From Sulfitobacter sp. HNIBRBA3233 (GTDB taxonomy: Bacteria; Pseudomonadota; Alphaproteobacteria; Rhodobacterales; Rhodobacteraceae), in assembly GCF_040149665.1 (NCBI RefSeq), contig NZ_JBEFLP010000001.1, forward strand, positions 1,426,001 to 1,490,000: a DNA stretch of 64,000 nucleotides, read 5' to 3'. The translations under genes and the position numbers were made by a program. The notes beneath the pieces are model-generated. The model searched no databases. It saw only the letters and a program-made list of their open reading frames with translations, and was not told the origin of the DNA. This document shows, piece after piece, positions 61,072-64,000 of the stretch. How positions within the stretch are numbered: position 1 is the first letter of the stretch; every line of letters begins with the position of its first letter.

Positions 61072-61098
61072 GTTCCGGCGGGTGCTATCTGTCGGGGC

Positions 61099-63552
61099 AT
61101 GCGCGATTTGCCCCGCCAGTTCAGCGAGTGGTTCAGCTCCAAAGGCTGGACCATCCACCCTCACCAGCGCGCCATGCTCGCGCGCGCCGATGCGCCATCG
61201 CTTCTGCTGATCGCGCCAACCGGGGGCGGCAAGACGCTGTCGGGGTTTCTGCCCACGCTCATCGATCTGGCGGCGGGCGACCACGAGGGGATGCACACGC
61301 TCTACATCTCCCCGCTCAAGGCGCTGGCCGCCGACATCAAGCGCAACCTGACCACCCCGGTCGAGGAAATGCGCCTGCCCATCACGATCGACGAGCGCAC
61401 CGGCGACACAAGTGCAACCCGCCGCAAGCGTCAGCGCGCGGATCCGCCCCATATCTTCCTGACAACCCCCGAAAGCCTCGCGCTGCTCGTCTCCTACCCC
61501 GATGCGGCGCGCATGTTCGCGGGTCTCAAGCGTGTGGTGATCGACGAAATCCACGCGCTCGCTGAATCGAAACGCGGCGACCAGATGATGCTGGCCCTCG
61601 CACGGTTGCAAAGCCTCTGTCCCGACCTGAAGCGCGTCGGGCTTTCCGCCACCGTCGAGGATCCTGAAGCCATCGCGCATTTCATGGCCCGCCACCCCGA
61701 TCCCTGCGAGATCCTGCAGGCCGATCCCGGTCCCCCGCCCGACATCTCGATGCTGCGCACCCAGGAGGCGCCGCCGTGGTCCGGCGGTGGCGCGGCCTAC
61801 GCCATTCCCGCCGTTCTCGAAGAGGTCCGCAAGCACCGCACCACGCTGATTTTTCACAACACCCGTGCACAGGCCGAGATTTTCTTCCACAACCTGTGGC
61901 TCGCGAACGAGGACAGCCTGCCCATCGGCATCCACCACGGCTCTCTCGACCGGCAGCAACGCGAACGGGTCGAAGCCGCGATGGTGCGCGGCGATCTGCG
62001 CGCGATCGTCTGCACCGGCAGCCTCGATCTCGGGATCGACTGGGGCGATGTGGATCTGGTGATCCAGATCGGCGCACCGAAGAACGTCAAACGGCTGGTG
62101 CAACGCATCGGGCGCGCGAACCATCGCTATAACGCGCCCTCGAAGGCGCTGCTGGTGCCGGCAAACCGTTTCGAGGTGGTCGAATGTATCGCGGCGCTCG
62201 AGGCGGTGCTCGAAGGCGATCTCGACGGTGATCCACGCGGCCGCGGCCCGCGGGACGTCCTGTGCCAGCACATCCTGATCACCGCCTGCGCGGGCCCTTT
62301 CGACGCCGAAGCGCTCTTTACCGAGTTTCGCAGCGCCGGAGCCTATAGCGATCTCAGCCGTGCGGCCTTCGACAGCTGCCTCGATTTCTGCGCGACCGGC
62401 GGCTATGCCCTGCGCGCCTACGACCGCTGGCAACGGCTGATCCAGCGCCCCGACGGTCTGTGGCAGCTGCGCGATCCCCGCGCCGCACAGCGCATCCGCA
62501 TGAACATCGGCACCATCCAGGACACCGACACGCTGAAGGTGCGGATGAAGCGCAACCGTGGCGGCAAGCCCCTTGGCGAGATCGAGGAAGGCTTTGCCGC
62601 GACCCTGACCAAGGGCGATACGTTCCTGATCGGCGGGCAGATCGTCAAATACGAGGGCCTGCGCGAAATGACGGTCGAAGTGTCGCGCGATGCCGCCAGG
62701 AAGCCCAAGATCGCCACCTTCATGGGGACGAAATTCGCAACCTCCACCCAGCTGTCGGCCCGCGTGCAGCGCATGTTTACCCAGGACAGCTGGCCCGAAT
62801 TGCCCGCCCACACCGCCGACTGGCTTGCCCTGCAACGGAAAGTGAGCGAGTTGCCCCAACCGGGCCGCCTGCTGATCGAAAGCTTCCCCCACGACGGGCG
62901 CGAACAGACAGTTGTCTACGGATTTGCGGGGCGCAATGGCCAACAAACCCTCGGCCTGTTGCTGACCAAGCGGATGGAGGAGATGGGCCTGCACCCGCTG
63001 GGTTTCGTCGCCACCGACTACGCCACCCTGATCTGGGGGCTGGACCGGCTGACGGATGCAAACGCACTCGTCGACGCAACGGCGCTCTACGACGGTGTCG
63101 AAACCTGGCTTGCCGGGAACGCCGTGATGAAACGGACCTTCCGCGCCTCCGCAACCATCGCGGGCCTGATAGAACGCAACACCCCGCAGGCCCGCAAAAG
63201 TGGGCGGCAGGCCACGTTCAGCAGCGACATCCTGTACGATACGCTGGCGAAATACGATCCCGACCACCTGATGCTCGACATCACCCGCGAAGAGGCCCTG
63301 CGCGGGCTGGTCGATTTCGGCCGGATCGAGGAAATGCTAGAGCGGACCCGCGACCGTATCGACCATCTGACACTCGATCGCGTCAGCCCGCTGTCCGCCC
63401 CTCTCTTCCTCGAGGCAGGGCGCGTCCCCGTCAAAGGCGAAGCCGAGGAACGCCTGCTTGCGGAAGAAGCCGCGCGGCTGATGGAAACCTCGGGTCTGAA
63501 CCAGATCACACCACCACCGTCCGACAAACCCAAGTGGCGCGTCGGCTGGTAG
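61099..63552 (+). CDS. Ligase-associated DNA damage response DEXH-box helicase
   Basis: An 817-residue Lhr-type helicase of the ligase-associated repair module (with PdeM, an exonuclease and an ATP-dependent DNA ligase). Motif I APTGGGKTLSGF (about 37-48), Ia YISPLKALA, II VIDEIHAL, III LSATVEDPEA; domain 2 has TGSLDLGIDWGDVDLVIQIGAPKNVKRLVQRIGRANHR (motifs V and VI). The Lhr-core C-terminal domain is complete, ending KWRVGW. The ATG at 61099 aligns with family starts (MRDLPRQFSEWFSSKGW); an upstream extension is rejected. pdeM follows 65 bp later. Confidence 0.93.
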   Translation: MRDLPRQFSEWFSSKGWTIHPHQRAMLARADAPSLLLIAPTGGGKTLSGFLPTLIDLAAGDHEGMHTLYISPLKALAADIKRNLTTPVEEMRLPITIDERTGDTSATRRKRQRADPPHIFLTTPESLALLVSYPDAARMFAGLKRVVIDEIHALAESKRGDQMMLALARLQSLCPDLKRVGLSATVEDPEAIAHFMARHPDPCEILQADPGPPPDISMLRTQEAPPWSGGGAAYAIPAVLEEVRKHRTTLIFHNTRAQAEIFFHNLWLANEDSLPIGIHHGSLDRQQRERVEAAMVRGDLRAIVCTGSLDLGIDWGDVDLVIQIGAPKNVKRLVQRIGRANHRYNAPSKALLVPANRFEVVECIAALEAVLEGDLDGDPRGRGPRDVLCQHILITACAGPFDAEALFTEFRSAGAYSDLSRAAFDSCLDFCATGGYALRAYDRWQRLIQRPDGLWQLRDPRAAQRIRMNIGTIQDTDTLKVRMKRNRGGKPLGEIEEGFAATLTKGDTFLIGGQIVKYEGLREMTVEVSRDAARKPKIATFMGTKFATSTQLSARVQRMFTQDSWPELPAHTADWLALQRKVSELPQPGRLLIESFPHDGREQTVVYGFAGRNGQQTLGLLLTKRMEEMGLHPLGFVATDYATLIWGLDRLTDANALVDATALYDGVETWLAGNAVMKRTFRASATIAGLIERNTPQARKSGRQATFSSDILYDTLAKYDPDHLMLDITREEALRGLVDFGRIEEMLERTRDRIDHLTLDRVSPLSAPLFLEAGRVPVKGEAEERLLAEEAARLMETSGLNQITPPPSDKPKWRVGW

Positions 63553-63617
63553 ACGGGGGGGCTGCGCGACGCCTTTGATCTTGCCTCCGTTCGCAGAATG
63601 TTCCATCCCTGCGCAGG

Positions 63618-64000
63618 ATGAAGGGTTTTGATTTTTCGCTCTGTGGCGCACAGCTTTGCGCGTTGGGCTCTGGCGCACTGTGGTGGCCAGAGCAGTCCCT
63701 GCTGGTGGTCAGTGACCTGCACCTTGGCAAATCCGAACGGATCGCCAGACGCGGCGGCGCGTCCCTGCCCCCCTACGAGACACGCGATACACTGGGCAGG
63801 CTTGCCACGGATCTGGCATCGACAGGGGCAAGGACAGTGATCTGTCTGGGGGACAGTTTCGATGATCTCTCCGCCTCAGACGCGCTGTTGCAGGACGAAC
63901 GGGACTGGATCCTGCGGCTTCAGGCCGGTCGCCAGTGGATCTGGATCGAGGGCAATCATGATCCCGGCCCAGTCGAATTCGGCGGCAGCCATCTGGCGGA
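63618..64000 (+). CDS. pdeM: Ligase-associated DNA damage response endonuclease PdeM (cut by window edge)
   Basis: The first 127 residues of a calcineurin-like phosphoesterase. Metal-binding motifs are in order: DLHLGKSER (about 37-45), GDSFDD (about 78-83) and EGNHDPG (about 115-121). The rest, including the final His motif, lies beyond the right edge. In alphaproteobacteria this gene is next to the ligase-associated helicase and an ATP-dependent DNA ligase. The ribosome-binding site is weak. Confidence 0.9.
   Translation, partial: MKGFDFSLCGAQLCALGSGALWWPEQSLLVVSDLHLGKSERIARRGGASLPPYETRDTLGRLATDLASTGARTVICLGDSFDDLSASDALLQDERDWILRLQAGRQWIWIEGNHDPGPVEFGGSHLA

Noticed and set aside
60919-63267. 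782-codon frame antisense to the helicase gene
   Set aside because: Fully explained by the helicase on the other strand; no domain or ribosome-binding site.

Overview
The window looks like a chromosomal segment of a marine alphaproteobacterium of the Roseobacter group (Rhodobacterales). The signs are high G+C with strong third-position bias, an aa3-type cytochrome oxidase cluster in the order ctaC-ctaB-small TM protein-ctaG-ctaE, a complete Tad/Flp pilus cluster, a UgpC-type sugar ABC importer, EI-Ntr (PtsP), a thrC-M16 peptidase-GNAT string, and two near-consensus CtrA half-sites in front of a pilin gene and dprA. I cannot name a genus from sequence alone. No rRNA, CRISPR, transposase or phage structural gene was seen.

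Layout. 1-1.7 kb: tolC (cut by the left edge), pcm and tRNA-Cys. 1.7-4.0 kb: a lower-G+C insert bounded by the tRNA-Cys gene and a duplicated tRNA-Cys 3' end; it carries two overlapping genes, an HD phosphohydrolase and a YwgA/Panacea-like protein, with no integrase. 4.2-6.7 kb: a PLP decarboxylase and a formylglycine-generating enzyme, divergent. 6.8-13.3 kb: a gtsABCD-like sugar importer divergent from a two-component system, with helically phased GTTACA repeats in the shared promoter region. 13.3-22.8 kb: ptsP, lysC, a short-chain dehydrogenase, DUF1178, NUDIX, modABC, EcsC and GNAT genes. 22.9-32.4 kb: flavin reductase, a soluble GAF histidine kinase, SulP transporter, mtnP-DUF2927-lysE-apt (adenine salvage), an FAD-linked oxidase, an MBL-fold protein and GNAT. 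32.4-39.4 kb (minus strand): cytochrome oxidase subunits II and III with assembly factors, then SURF1, thrC and an M16 peptidase. 39.5-47.3 kb: tldD, dprA, topA, an L,D-transpeptidase and scoAB. 47.6-61.0 kb: a lytic transglycosylase, then the Tad cluster (two Flp pilins, cpaB, cpaC, an OmpA-like lipoprotein, cpaE, cpaF, tadB, tadC, two TPR lipoproteins, prepilin peptidase) and an AAA ATPase. 61.1-64 kb: the ligase-associated helicase and the start of pdeM, a DNA-damage module running off the right edge.

How parts work together. MtnP releases adenine from methylthioadenosine and Apt converts it to AMP. CtaB supplies heme O (precursor of heme A), and CtaG and SURF1 assemble Cu and heme in the oxidase whose subunits II and III are encoded here. 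The Tad genes form one secretion and assembly machine, split into several transcription segments by hairpin terminators. The sensor/regulator pair next to the sugar importer is the obvious candidate for its control.

The strongest candidate for something under-described is the tRNA-Cys-anchored HD plus YwgA-like two-gene module at 1.7-3.96 kb.
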